From contig JAGKQI010000054.1 of assembly GCA_018806915.1 (NCBI GenBank), positions 248,001 through 312,000 of the forward strand: a DNA stretch of 64,000 bases, written 5' to 3'. Position 1 is the first letter of the stretch, and every line of letters begins with the position of its first letter. Shown in pieces: positions 30,920 through 41,459 of this stretch. This stretch comes from Phytophthora colocasiae (taxonomy: Eukaryota > Oomycota > Peronosporomycetes > Peronosporales > Peronosporaceae). A program made the position numbers and the translations under genes. The notes beneath the pieces were generated by a model that was not told the DNA's origin, ran no database searches, and was given only the letters and a program-made list of their open reading frames with translations.

Positions 30920-32659
30920 ATGGGTAAGCGCAATACGATACTAACCTCCCGGTTAGTCTTCGTTGTCATCGCACTATTCACTTCTTCGATTTTTGCTGAA
31001 TGCCCGAACGGCTGCTCTGGAAACGGAGCCTGCATGGCCAAGGATATGTGCAACTGCTACAAGAACTACCAGGGGAACGACTGCATGGATCGCACCTGTC
31101 AGTTCGGCTACGCACACGCCGACACACCGAAGGGAGACATCAACATGGACCAGATTCGAACGACGCCCAATTGGATCCTGACAGACTCGCAACAAGACCC
31201 TGCAGGGACCTACGAGTTCTTCAACCCGGACGCTGCGACCGACGAAGCGCATTTCTACATGGAGTGCTCCAACAAGGGCCTGTGTGATCGCAGTTTGGGA
31301 ACGTGCACGTGTTTCGATGGGTATGAAGGTGTTGCGTGTCAGCGAGCTGCTTGTCCGAATAAATGCAGTGGCCACGGGACGTGTGAGAGTCTACGGGAGT
31401 TGGGCCTCAAGACTACCGGGACGCTTTTCGGAAACCCTGACAATGTGAACCAGATCACGTACGACCTCTGGGATAGTCGAGTGACGTACGGCTGCCGTTG
31501 TGACCCATGGTATGAAGGACCTGATTGCTCGTTGCGGTCGTGCAAGGTCGGTGTGGATCCGATGTATCTATCGGTGGGAAACGCTATCTACACGGTATTT
31601 GCGTTACATGTGTGGCTTGACCCTACACCCGTGACTGGCTACATTGTTGGAACCGCTAGGACGGGCACAAATGACTGGGTGCGAATCCGACTTTTCGATT
31701 ATCATGGGGAGGCCTACATAACTGATGCGATCCCAATTGTGAGCGATGTGACTGGTGCCACGGATGCAAAAGCAAATGCTGCTGCTGTAGCTGCAGCGAT
31801 CAAAAAAATTCCCAACCAGACTTTCAGCAAAGTGCTTTGCGAGCCAACGGGTGCCAATGTGGGTACTGACCTCGTTGGCTACAAGTCTACCCGCGCTGCA
31901 TCCCATGGTCTTTCAGTTGTTTGCCAACTCCCTGACAACCCTGGACGTCTCCGCAATCCTGAAATTGCCAGCTATGCATTTGAAAGTGTCGTTGACCCAG
32001 CCAAGAAATTCGCATCGCTGTATGTTATGGAAAAAGGCCACGATAGCGAGTGGTTCACTGAGGACTCGGGTGTTGCGATCTCTGGGACAGGTACCGCGCT
32101 CACAGCCGCCTCTTCACTCGCAACAGAAGCCAACCCCACGCTGTTCAAGGTGGGCTCGCATGTATTGCTCGGGACGACGAGCGGAACTGCTATTACTCTC
32201 ATCTACCCAGTTGCTCATGCACTTGGGACCACAAACAACCGCTTCAACGCTCAGAAAGATGCTGGTGGGGCATCTCGTGTCACGGTGACTCCCACCGCCG
32301 GATTGGCAATTGCCTCAGGTGGCGTTGCAGTTGGCGCTACGACAATCACCATGGGGTCTAGCTCGCATGGCCTTGTAGCTGGCGACACAATATTCTTCGA
32401 GAACCAGTTCTTCAAAATTAAAGCAGTCGCAGCAGCTGTAATCACACTTGATAGACCATTTGGAGGGAACTCTGCCGATGGTGGCGCAAGCACCATTTTA
32501 TTGGTGTACAAAGTCACCCCACCCGCTGATGCCTACAAGTACAACTACGTCTCGCAGTGCTCTGGCCGCGGCCTGTGCACTCCTGACACGGGCGTCTGTG
32601 CTTGCTTCAAGGGCTACACGAACGACAACTGTAATACGCAGAACATCCTCGCGTTGTAG
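30920..32659 (+). CDS. Secreted EGF-repeat protein of the stramenopile mastigoneme (SIG1/Ocm1) type
   Basis: The gene encodes 579 aa with a clear signal peptide (residues 1 to about 26, RLVFVVIALFTSSIFA). EGF-like modules follow at about 27-60 (CPNGCSGNGACMAKDMCNC), 110-140 (CSNKGLCDRSLGTCTCFDG), 143-205 (CPNKCSGHGTC...CRCDPWYEG) and at the C-terminal end (CSGRGLCTPDTGVCACFKG). Between the third and fourth lies about 320 residues rich in Ala/Thr/Val with beta-type patterning. Paired EGF modules with an intervening ECSNKGLCDR-type motif are known from tubular mastigoneme proteins of heterokonts, so a role on the hairs of the zoospore anterior flagellum is plausible but inferred. There is no C-terminal anchor. 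Confidence 0.75.
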   Translation: MGKRNTILTSRLVFVVIALFTSSIFAECPNGCSGNGACMAKDMCNCYKNYQGNDCMDRTCQFGYAHADTPKGDINMDQIRTTPNWILTDSQQDPAGTYEFFNPDAATDEAHFYMECSNKGLCDRSLGTCTCFDGYEGVACQRAACPNKCSGHGTCESLRELGLKTTGTLFGNPDNVNQITYDLWDSRVTYGCRCDPWYEGPDCSLRSCKVGVDPMYLSVGNAIYTVFALHVWLDPTPVTGYIVGTARTGTNDWVRIRLFDYHGEAYITDAIPIVSDVTGATDAKANAAAVAAAIKKIPNQTFSKVLCEPTGANVGTDLVGYKSTRAASHGLSVVCQLPDNPGRLRNPEIASYAFESVVDPAKKFASLYVMEKGHDSEWFTEDSGVAISGTGTALTAASSLATEANPTLFKVGSHVLLGTTSGTAITLIYPVAHALGTTNNRFNAQKDAGGASRVTVTPTAGLAIASGGVAVGATTITMGSSSHGLVAGDTIFFENQFFKIKAVAAAVITLDRPFGGNSADGGASTILLVYKVTPPADAYKYNYVSQCSGRGLCTPDTGVCACFKGYTNDNCNTQNILAL

Positions 32660-32837
32660 GCGATCCGAAACGTGGCATTCGGAAAGCAAAGAGAATTTCA
32701 GCACCCGGCAGTTCCTACGTCTGCTTTGGAGATAAAGTGCTACAGAACACTGCTGTGCATTGTAGTAACTTAATGAAATTCTCAGTTGAACCACTACGGT
32801 GGCTAGACGGCTCGCGAAACGCGTTCACAATACAATA

Positions 32838-33279
32838 CCGTCGAGGGCGATTGAATTTGCATCAAGCGCCCTGAAAAAATGCATCACCGGGACGAAATGA
32901 TGCATTCGAGCCGGGGCGGTAATAATTGCATAGGTCGCACGTCGTAAATTCTAGAAGGTCCTCTTGACCAGATTGCCACAATCGCATCCTAGCCGTACCG
33001 TAAAAGTATCCCCCCGAACACCCTCCGACTCATTCAAGATGCCTGGTAGCCGTCCTCGAGAGCTCCCTTCCCGCCTTCCTCGCGACCCTGCTGTCGCCCT
33101 TGTAGAAAACTCGATAACCTACCAGAAGTGTGTTGCGTTCGGTAGACAAACTTGTCGGCACCGTCTGTGCACAGTAGTGCCTCAAATGATGCACCGAGGA
33201 GCAATAAACAAATGCATCATTTCGTCCCGGTGATGCATTTTTTCAGGGCGCTTGATGCAAATTCAATCGCCCTCGACGG
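32838..33279. mobile_element. 442-bp non-autonomous element with 69-bp terminal inverted repeats
   Basis: The ends 32838-32906 and 33211-33279 are perfect inverted copies beginning CCGTCGAGGGCGATTGAATT. TACAATA flanks both ends (32831-32837 and 33280-33286), giving a 7-bp target duplication; a 5-bp ACAAT duplication is the alternative if the outer A/T pair belongs to the element. Each end contains its own small palindrome (AATGCATCA...TGATGCATT). The interior has a 270-bp open frame (32964-33233) without recognisable similarity, which I do not call a gene. The family is not identified. Confidence 0.75.
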
Positions 33280-33682
33280 TACAATAATGAAATTCTCAAT
33301 AACTTCACTCTGAATTGTTGACGAGTTCAACTGCGTCACTTGATTGCGAGTGCGAAGTAAGAATCGCCATCAGGTGTCATCAGGTGATGAAGCAAAATAC
33401 ACTCGTTGATTTCCCGCCAACCTCTCCGGGCTGAATGTCAATTGTAAATTCCGACAAGTGTTCAGTGGTTCTTGCTGAGAGTGAGAACACGGCTTCTTGT
33501 CCTCCAATTTGCGGTGGTCACGATGATTGCACTGGAATTGTTTCATCGATAATCTACATCTAATGTAGACCCGCTCACGCATGGCATCGATATCTGAATT
33601 GCACTGAGTTCGAGCCTGCACGACGTACAGTCTCTATGCTGTATTGGCCCTTGAATTGGGTCCCCATTTCATTGCTGGTGTT
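33280..33682. other. Intergenic host DNA between the MITE and the LTR element
   Basis: No gene is supported here. This 403-bp stretch continues, across the LTR element, into 47320-47545, so before the insertion it formed the upstream region of the PI 4-kinase gene. Confidence 0.5.
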
Positions 33683-34176
33683 TGTCCCGTATCCGGGATT
33701 GAAGGGGTTAATCCAGCGGTGTTGGACCCCGGTCGGGCTACGAAAAGACCCAAGCGGCCTCGGCGTCTGGGTGACTCTGGCCAGGGTACCGTTCCAATGG
33801 TACTCGGCCTTCGAGGAGGCGACTTCCCGAAATGATGGCGCTAGGAGGCGACGTGGAGGTCCAAGGTTGGAGTTAAGTGAGACTGAGCTCCTTGCAAAGA
33901 GGGACTGCAAGGACGGAGGGCATGCCGGCGGTGCCCGGTGAGGGTAAGAGGTGAGGTGTCACCCCCAAGGGCGTGGTACCATACTGCGCTTTTCATTTTT
34001 CTCTAGTTAGTTACGAATTTCCCTAGTCAAGTGAAGAACAAGAACAAGAAATCTACGTTTATTACATTTATCTGAAAACTTACACCTTTCTCTTCCTACT
34101 CTACTCAAGACCCCGCCCAGGACCGTACTCATCTAACAGCCACAGGTACCGACCCCGACAAGGGAGGTGCGTGACA
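33683..34176 (+). repeat. 5' LTR
   Basis: The LTR starts TGTCCCGTATCCGGG and ends GTGCGTGACA. It carries an initiator-like TCATTTTT in its middle, which would mark the start of R. Confidence 0.95.
33986..33998 (+). promoter_or_regulatory. LTR core promoter, initiator-like
   Basis: GCGCTTTTCATTT, followed by TTTCTC, matches the oomycete initiator core. The same 13-mer recurs in the 3' LTR (47124-47136) and once more inside the element at 45708-45720, in front of the membrane ORF. Confidence 0.5.
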
Positions 34177-34178
34177 TT

Positions 34179-34190
34179 TGGTGGAGAAGC
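34179..34190 (+). other. Primer binding site
   Basis: TGGTGGAGAAGC, two bases after the 5' LTR, is complementary to a tRNA 3' end of the form GCTTCTCCACCA. The tRNA identity is not assigned. Confidence 0.7.
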
Positions 34191-34458
34191 AGGGTACCTG
34201 TTTGCTGGAGAAGGTCTCCGTCGGGAGTAAGAGGAGTAAGGAAGTGCTCCAAGAAGAGGCAAGCAACTCCAGAAGGCGGAACGGTTCCGCCGGGTTGCGA
34301 ACGCGTAAGAACCGACCAGACCCGTGCCCGAGAACGGTAGCAGAGGCTACTGAGGACCAAGTGCTGTGCGCTACTTATTAGAGTATATTCCCTGGGTGGG
34401 ATCTAGGCTCTACAAAGAAGACGAGAAGCTCCTGGAAGACTATATCGCGGAGGCGAAG

Positions 34459-36366
34459 ATGGAGTCGATAGGACCAGGAGAGGCCCAAAGCGTGGGTCAA
34501 GCGTTCCCCGCTGGAGCTAGGAACGGAAGCGAAGAGCGCTCCTGGGGTGCAAACACGCCTACGTCGCAGAGAAGCGTTCGAGGGGAACAGGGTGGGTCCC
34601 CAGACGTGACGACGGCGGCCGGCCTTAGCGCCGTGAGAACTAACGTGCTGCAGTGGGCGGCCGGAGCCGGAGGCGAACAAATGGGAGCGACGGGAAGACG
34701 CCCTGGTGGGGGTGCAAGTACTGCCTCGTCGAGAACGGGAACGCCTCGAGAGAGGAACGCTTCGAGAACCGTTCCTCCCCGTCAAGATGACCCTTTCGAA
34801 ATGAAGCCCCCCGCGACGCGATCGATGGAGGGTCCTCCAGGAGGTAGGCCACCGCAAGCGACCCTCTCACCTCGAAGCTACTACAACTTGATGGGGTTCC
34901 TGCCTTCGGAGCAAACCGTGTCGAACCAGACGTGGGCCGCCCCCAGAGAAGAGCGAACCGTTCCAGCCTCATGGGCCCAGGGGTACGCCAATCCCCCTAC
35001 GCAAGCGTTCCCTGGAGGAGCGTTCCGACCATCCATCCCTGCTTGGACTGGAACGAGCGAGCCAGTGGTGAGTGCCTCGCGTTCCACGAGGACGCCTCAA
35101 ACGAGAGGAGCCATTGCAAGTTACCGCAACGTCACGATGAAGGATTTCTCCAGTCCAGCGGACTATGGGTTGAAGGGACTGTTTTCGTCGCACGTTCAGG
35201 AGACGCCGGCTGCGCACGTGATAACTCCTGCGTACGTCGCCCAGAACCCAGCATCGACAAGTGTACCGAGGACGCTACCGCAGCATTACTCGACCACGGA
35301 GTCACAACCGTTCCTAATGGCCTCGCAAGCGTTGCCTGTAACGCTTGCGTCGTCGGGGCAAGTACCGGTACGTCCTGTAGGCGTGTCTGCTGGAACTCCG
35401 GTAGTCCCGCCGGTCGAACAATTGCGACAAGGAGTTCCGATGCTACCCGGACATACCTCCTCCCCACAGCCTGCTATGACGAGTGCTCCATACTCTACCC
35501 GACCGTTCGGACCAGGAACGATTCCTGCCTCCGTGCCGCGAGGAGACAACAGGGCTGGGAACGCTTATGGACAAGCCCCGCCCCAGTACGGATATTCCGC
35601 ACCGCCGGGAAGGCCTCAACCTGCGCCTTTGGGAATGCCCACGAGTATCAGGAACGCTATTCGGATGTTGCAACCGTTCTATTCGGACGACTCTACTGCC
35701 GAGCGTGCAGGAAGCTTTTGGGAAGCGTTCGAGCGTGCCACGGAGGGTTTGGATGACACGCTTCGACTGAGTGCGTTCCGTGAATGTTTGAAGGGCAAGA
35801 CTGGAGAACAGTGGTGGGTGCATTCGCGTATCGACGACTTTGACACTCTTAAGACTCGTTTCTATAACCAGTTTATCTGCCAGACGCCTCAGCAGCGAAT
35901 TGAACTTTTAAAGAAGACGACTCGGTCACGTGGGATGTCAGCCGAGGTTTGGGGAGACCTAATTTTAAGGTTGTGTGACGACGCTCGGTGCTATGACTCC
36001 GATATGCGGTACCAGTATTTCCTGTCGGGTCTACGCAACCGTGAGTGGAAGGCTACGCTTTCGAACGCTATGGTTGACTCGATTCCGCAAGCAGTAACGG
36101 TTCTACTTTATAAGAACATGCACATTCCCGTGGAGAATGACGCAGACTTTGAAGACACTCCTCAATCGAAGAGCTCCGAGAACGCAATGATGCAACAAAT
36201 GCTCACGCTAATGCAACAGACGCAGCACATGTTGGCGCAGCAGCAGCAGCAGCAGTACGCCCAAACAAGCGTTCCTCAGAACGCTACCCCTTACGATAGC
36301 GGTGGCACATTACGAAGACCCTGCGCTTGGACAAGCTTCGACGACCGTGGCGGCGGTGGCGCCTGA
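34459..36366 (+). CDS. gag: Retrotransposon Gag (matrix/capsid part)
   Basis: The first ATG of the frame is at 34459; the frame is open upstream from 34354 without an ATG. About 400 residues rich in Pro, Thr, Ser and Gly are followed by a capsid-like domain of the retrotransposon gag type near nt 35640-36150 (AIRMLQPFYSDD, FWEAFERATEGLDD, CLKGKTGEQWW, FYNQFICQT, RYQYFLSGL). A Gln-rich run encoded by a CAG repeat sits at the end. The frame then shifts: the sensible continuation (zinc knuckles) is in another frame from about 36295, so this ORF's last 25 residues are probably not real. Gag forms the particle that packages the RNA. Confidence 0.85.
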   Translation: MESIGPGEAQSVGQAFPAGARNGSEERSWGANTPTSQRSVRGEQGGSPDVTTAAGLSAVRTNVLQWAAGAGGEQMGATGRRPGGGASTASSRTGTPRERNASRTVPPRQDDPFEMKPPATRSMEGPPGGRPPQATLSPRSYYNLMGFLPSEQTVSNQTWAAPREERTVPASWAQGYANPPTQAFPGGAFRPSIPAWTGTSEPVVSASRSTRTPQTRGAIASYRNVTMKDFSSPADYGLKGLFSSHVQETPAAHVITPAYVAQNPASTSVPRTLPQHYSTTESQPFLMASQALPVTLASSGQVPVRPVGVSAGTPVVPPVEQLRQGVPMLPGHTSSPQPAMTSAPYSTRPFGPGTIPASVPRGDNRAGNAYGQAPPQYGYSAPPGRPQPAPLGMPTSIRNAIRMLQPFYSDDSTAERAGSFWEAFERATEGLDDTLRLSAFRECLKGKTGEQWWVHSRIDDFDTLKTRFYNQFICQTPQQRIELLKKTTRSRGMSAEVWGDLILRLCDDARCYDSDMRYQYFLSGLRNREWKATLSNAMVDSIPQAVTVLLYKNMHIPVENDADFEDTPQSKSSENAMMQQMLTLMQQTQHMLAQQQQQQYAQTSVPQNATPYDSGGTLRRPCAWTSFDDRGGGGA

Positions 36367-36739
36367 GACCCCCGTTAGAGGAATTCGCCAGGGCCCTGAC
36401 ATGCACACCCAGGAAGGTCAGGTTGTGTGTGGTCGCTGCCATACGCTAGGATGCAGCCGACTCAGTTGCCGTCGTGGTAACGCTGTCTGCTCGAATTGTC
36501 AGACAAAGGGACATGTCTACGTGGAGTGCGAACAGCCCCGTGGACCGAATCAATCGAACCGTTCCTCTCAGCAGGCCACCAACCGTACTCAGAACGGTTA
36601 TAAGCGTACCTGTTTCCTGTGCGATAGTCCTGACCATCGGGTGGCCAACTGCCCTACAAAGCTACTTCTCTCTCGACTCTCCGTCCAGGAGAAGACCGGA
36701 GCCACGACCGGAGGGGACTCATCTGCGGGTCGCCAATGA
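36302..36739 (+). CDS. Gag nucleocapsid part with three zinc knuckles (other frame)
   Basis: Three knuckle modules are visible: CGRCHTLGCSRLSC (His replaced by Cys), CSNCQTKGHVYVEC and CFLCDSPDHRVANC (both canonical CX2CX4HX4C). They bind nucleic acid in the nucleocapsid. The frame differs from that of the capsid ORF, so a frameshift, either a mutation or recoding, must lie near 36295. It ends in TGA at 36737, but the same frame stays open downstream into the protease-RT region except for two more stops. Confidence 0.75.
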   Translation: MAHYEDPALGQASTTVAAVAPETPVRGIRQGPDMHTQEGQVVCGRCHTLGCSRLSCRRGNAVCSNCQTKGHVYVECEQPRGPNQSNRSSQQATNRTQNGYKRTCFLCDSPDHRVANCPTKLLLSRLSVQEKTGATTGGDSSAGRQ

Positions 36740-38836
36740 TGGGGGCAGGAGGAAGGGGAAGGGAGTGTCGACCCTTCTTCTTGTCTAAGTGATGACACCC
36801 CTGGGAACGCTTCTATATTGGAACTGGATGAAGCCGAAGCGTACCCGGGCGAAGAAAGAACGGTTAACGATTTAAGGAGCGTGAGTGAACGGATTGAAAC
36901 GGATGTGAAAATGACGAATATCGAAGAAGAGAACGGGACGGAGCGTTCCGCTGAGGAAGACGAGCGTGAGAGCTCGTCTGGGGCTGAAAGAAAGAGTGTT
37001 ACAAGAAGGGGATTTATCTACGATTATCGCGCGGGGAACACGCGGGAAGAGGAGAACATGATGGCGGAAGCTTTATTACCAGTGGAGAGTCGAGTAGCAG
37101 AGGCTACCTTTGAAGAGGAGGACTATTTTTGCGATTACTATGCCGACTACAAGGAGATGGCCAGCCTGGAAGAGGGACAGTCTGTCGAGGTGACGGCGTC
37201 AGCTAGGGTGGCGAGCAGTGTTTGCTCGGAAGATAGGGAGCCGCATGGGGAAGAAACTATGAACGATGAAGAACGGAAAAAAGAGCGCGGAGAACGGACA
37301 ACGACTGAAATTGAGGAAAGTGGGAACGGTGGAACAGAGGAACCGTACCCCTCAGAAACCGAACGGGGGTCCCTGAAGCCAGAGGTTATAAGAGCTTTGG
37401 AGGAACGGTTCGAGAGTGATGTGAGTGCGGTACGGGTGTTGTTCCAGTGGCCACCCTACAAACCTAAGGGGAAGCGTGAAGTAGTGCACGTGCAGTTCAT
37501 GGATTCGGGTAAAAAGGGAACGGAGAACGCTTCCGAGGATGAAGACTCCCGAAGAGAAGAAGCGACGGAAGAGCAAGAAAGGCCGCCTCCCGATCCCGGT
37601 GAAGGCGATGACGCGGTGAGGCTCCAGGAAGAAGCTATCTCTACGAAGGACGCTGGCAGACTGGCTGGAATCGACCTGCCAGAAAAATAGAACGCTGTTG
37701 GCGGAACGGTTGGAACCGTTCCCGAGTCAGAGGACTCAACTAAAGGTCGCCATGTAACGCCTGCGGTTATCGAGCCCGAACCGCCGCCCGAAGAGACACC
37801 TGCTGTGGAAGGGCGCCCCACTTCTAGGCTCTTCACGGCTGAAGAACTGGACGCCCTGGAAGATGGAGCCGAGACGCCCGTCGACGAAGAGAAAGAAGAA
37901 TACGAGAAGGAGTTGGAGGAACGCTTATTCCCCCTGGACGAAGTCGAACTGAAGAGGCGCGTGAAGGCCAGCGCTGAACAGAAGAAGGAGCTGTCGTTGA
38001 AGGAGCTGAGTTGTATTCTCAACATACCAGAGGAAACTCTTGAGAAGACGCGAGATTCTTCGCCTGGAGAACTATCGACCCCTGTGTACTGGATAAGATG
38101 GTACGCTTCCACGCTAGCGTCGTCCGAAGCTGCCAAGCGTGCGAACCGAAACTTTAGTGAAACTCCGACCGAAGGGAACGCTGTGGCAAGCGTTCTGTAT
38201 AACGCTGATGGTTACTCGGACGCGAAGGATTACCCTGGGAGAAAGAAGAAACACCGAAGATCGCATAAGCGTGAAAAGGCTAGGGCGAAGAAGTTCGCAA
38301 AGCCCAAGGAGGAAGCAAACCCTGTGACGATTCTCGACAACATTGGACTCCCTCTTGTGAATCGAAAGCCTAGAGAAATTACGGAACGGTTATCAAGCGT
38401 TCCTGAGAAGGCCCGTCGAAGCGTTCGACACCAGTGGAGAGGACTTATTCGACGAATCGTTCACCAACTGGTGTTCGAGGAGGAGACGCTAGACCCTCGA
38501 CCGTGCGGCACCTGCCAGATGAAACTGAGTGACCGGAGGGATCCCCGCGAGAAGTATAGTCGGGAGTTCCTTCTGAAGGAGAAGGAACTTGAAATGCGAG
38601 CAAGGGCGTACTTGGAGCGTTCCGTGGATCACTTGGAGAAGAGTATCGTGGACATTTTGATACAAGGAATTAAGTACCGATACGTGCTGGACTCCGACGA
38701 GATTCGCAGGAAGCTAACGGATCGTACTCCTACGTGCGAACTGTGTCGCATTTTGTCTAAGCGTTCTTCGCGAAGAGGTCGCGTCTGCAACGTTCGATTT
38801 GACCATTCTGCGTAACTCGCTAACCGTTCTGAAGCG
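36740..38836 (+). pseudogene. Long acidic linker between nucleocapsid and protease, interrupted by stops
   Basis: The frame that carries the zinc knuckles continues for about 700 codons through TAG at 37688 and TAA at 38813 before reaching the protease. Between the stops it is rich in Glu/Asp/Lys/Arg (ERSAEEDERESSSGAERK) with no recognised catalytic motif. The last third (37805-38815) is more basic and contains CGTCQMKLSD and CELCRILSKRSS, which could be a small metal site. A segment of this length between gag and protease is unusual for Ty3/gypsy elements. The stops look like point mutations because reading resumes in frame each time. Confidence 0.6.
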
Positions 38837-41459
38837 TTGGGGACGCTTAGCTCGAGTGAAGATCAGCCGGGAGGCATGTATGAGTACGCCCACGCCGTGT
38901 CGGATGCGACGGCCAAGAGTCCTGAGCCTAAGGAACTGAGCGAAGTGTCCGAATCCGAAGTGCTCAGTGAGGATGGAGACGACGCCGTCGTTCCAGAAGG
39001 CAAACGTATAATCGGTTCTGTGGGGGGGGTGGAGGCCGTCTCTACGGGCTATATCGACTGTCTACCTACCGCTATGCTCATCGACTCAGGAGCTGTTGCC
39101 AGTCTAATTGACAGTCGCGTGCTGAAGAGGCTGGGGATGACGGACGCTCCATTGGAACCGTACCCCCAGGAACTGAAAGGCGTGTCGGGTCAAGCGTTAC
39201 GAGTTAAGGGAATCGTCCGCCTGCCCATGCGACTGGGGTCGAAGGAATTAATTCGGCCTTTTGTGGTGATCGAGAAGCTGCATGTTGATGTAATCCTCGG
39301 AACGGACACGCTTAGAGCGTACCGAGCCGTCGTCGACCTGGATGAAAGTACGGTAACGCTTAAGGATACGGGAGAAGCGTTCGCCATCGGGTCGCCTCGG
39401 GTGGAGGAAATGTACACCACTCGTATTAGCTCTACGGTACGGTTATGTCCTGGGGGGCAAGCGTTGGTGGTGACCGATGTGCAAGGAAAAGCGGCCGATG
39501 ACTCTACGGTGCTCGTCGAAGGATATGTGGATTTGGATGACACAGTGAAGGTTGCTCGAACGCTGTGTACTGTGAAGGAAGGCAAAGTCGTGGTGGAAGT
39601 GTGTAACGCTTCAGAAGAGGACGTGATCATTAAAAAGGGAACGCTTATCGCCGCGGCTACGGTAGTGCCGGCGACCGCCTTTACTTACGAGAAGGACAAT
39701 GAGGATGACAAGAACGCTTCCGCAAAAGGAACTGATTGGGTGAGTTCCGTGCTGGGAACGGTTAGTTCGCGTTCTGAACCGTCCCGAGACCCCATGCCTG
39801 CCTTAGATGAAGCGTTACGACAAGAGTTTAAGGTGGACTTTACGGGATCGAAGTTAAGCTCTGAGCAGCAAGGGCTGTTCTCTTCTCTATTGGAGTCCTT
39901 CGCTGACATGTTCGTGGAAACCTCGATGAAGCCGGGTCGGACCAACCTTCTAGAGTTCTCTATAGATACGGGAGACAATGCTCCAATCAAGCAGAGACCA
40001 TACCGGGTTTCTAAGGCCGAAGGTGATGTGATGGAAGCTGAGATTCAGCAATACCTCGATTTGGGGATAATACAACCGTCTTCGAGCCCTTGGGCGAGTC
40101 CGGTGCTTATGATACGGAAACCTGATGGGGGCATACGCTTCTGCATTGACTACCGGAGGCTGAACGCCGTTACGATTAAGGACTGCTACCCGATGCCGCT
40201 TATTGATGACATATTGGACGTTCTAGGGAACGCTAAACTGTTCTCTACTATGGACATCGCCTCCGGGTATTGGAACGTTCCGATGGCAAAAGGAAGCGTG
40301 GAGAAAACAGCGTTCACTTGCAAGTACGGACTGTTCGAGTGGTTGGTGATGCCCTTTGGCTTATGCAACGCGGTGCCGGCTTTCGAACGACTAATGGAGA
40401 ACGTGCTGGTGGATCTCAAGTGGCGAACTTGCTTGGTGTATCTCGATGATTGTGTGGTGTTCAGCGAGGACTTTCCTACCCACTTGGTACGGTTAAAACA
40501 AGTCTTGGAACGGTTCCGTGCGGCAGGGTTTAAACTCAAAATGAAGAAGTGTAAATGGGGACGCGACCAGGTAGCGTTCCTAGGGCACATAGTAACGCCT
40601 TCAGGGATACTGCCCAACCCGGAGAAGGTGAAGTCGGTGATGACTTTGAAGAACCCGCACGACTTGCATACCGTTCGAGCGTTCCTAGGACTGACTAGTT
40701 ACTTCCGACGGTACATTCCGGGGTACGCTGCGATCACCGCTCCCATAGAACGCTTAAAAGGAAAAGGCGTTCCGTTCGAGTGGTCAGAGGACTGTGAGTC
40801 AGCGTTCCGACAATTGAAACGGAGACTGGTGGAACCCCCGATCCTGGTGTACCCGGATTTCTCGAAGCGTTTCAAATTGTACGTGGACTCTTCCACGATG
40901 GCTATTGGAGCGTGCCTCATGCAGACCGTGGACGGACGGGAGCGTGTGGTAGCGTACGCAAGCAAATTGCTTGTCGGATCCGAGAAGAATTGGGTCAACA
41001 AGACCAACGGAACCTCAGAGATCGAATGTTGGGGGATCGTGTGGGCCACGAGGAAGTTCCGCTGTTATTTGGATCGTCGCGAGTTCGATTTGTATACGGA
41101 CCACAAGGCGTTGACATGGGTATTCGACGAGAAGAACCGTACCAGTAACGCTAAACTGGCACGCTGGGCGATGGAGCTCTCGCAGCTACGCTTCAAAGTA
41201 TTCCATAAACCGGGGACCGCGATGGGTCACGTGGATGGACTTTCGCGGCTGCACGCCGACACCATCAACGCCGTGACAATGGCTGACTTGCTGAACGAAG
41301 CGCGTTCCGATGGGAACGGTTCCGAGGAAGAAGGAGAGGTTAGGAACGCTGATCCGGGAACGGTTCCGGAAGTCGGAACGGTTCCGGTCGAGGGAACTCT
41401 TCCTGCTGGAGCCTCGGAAGCCACGCGAGAGGGACGTAGTTCCACTGAAGTCGGGGGGG
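38837..41459 (+). CDS. pol: Protease, reverse transcriptase and RNase H of the retrotransposon
   Basis: The frame begins without an ATG and is likely part of a Gag-Pol chain. It holds an aspartic protease (AMLIDSGAVASLID), and a reverse transcriptase with PYRVSKAEGDVMEAEI, the fingers motif FCIDYRRLNAVTIKD, FSTMDIASGYW, and the active site VYLDDCVVFS. The tether and RNase H follow (RFKLYVDSSTMAIGACL, EIECWGIVWATRKFRCYL, YTDHKALTWVF, GHVDGLSRL). The reading frame should leave this ORF at the run of seven G residues at 41453-41459. Beyond that run the integrase lies in another frame, while this frame runs on to 41659 with unrelated residues. RT and RNase H copy the RNA into DNA inside the particle. 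Confidence 0.9.

Noticed and set aside
32964..33233. 89-codon frame inside the 442-bp element
   Set aside because: It runs into the terminal repeat and has no similarity; chance frame length for this composition.
33644..33835. 63-codon frame over the 5' LTR start
   Set aside because: It is simply the LTR copy of the 3' tail of the membrane ORF; there is no gene upstream to use it here.
37456..38136. 226-aa Ser-rich minus-strand frame in the retrotransposon linker
   Set aside because: It is the complement of a Glu/Lys-rich coding stretch, which always yields Ser/Phe-rich antisense frames.
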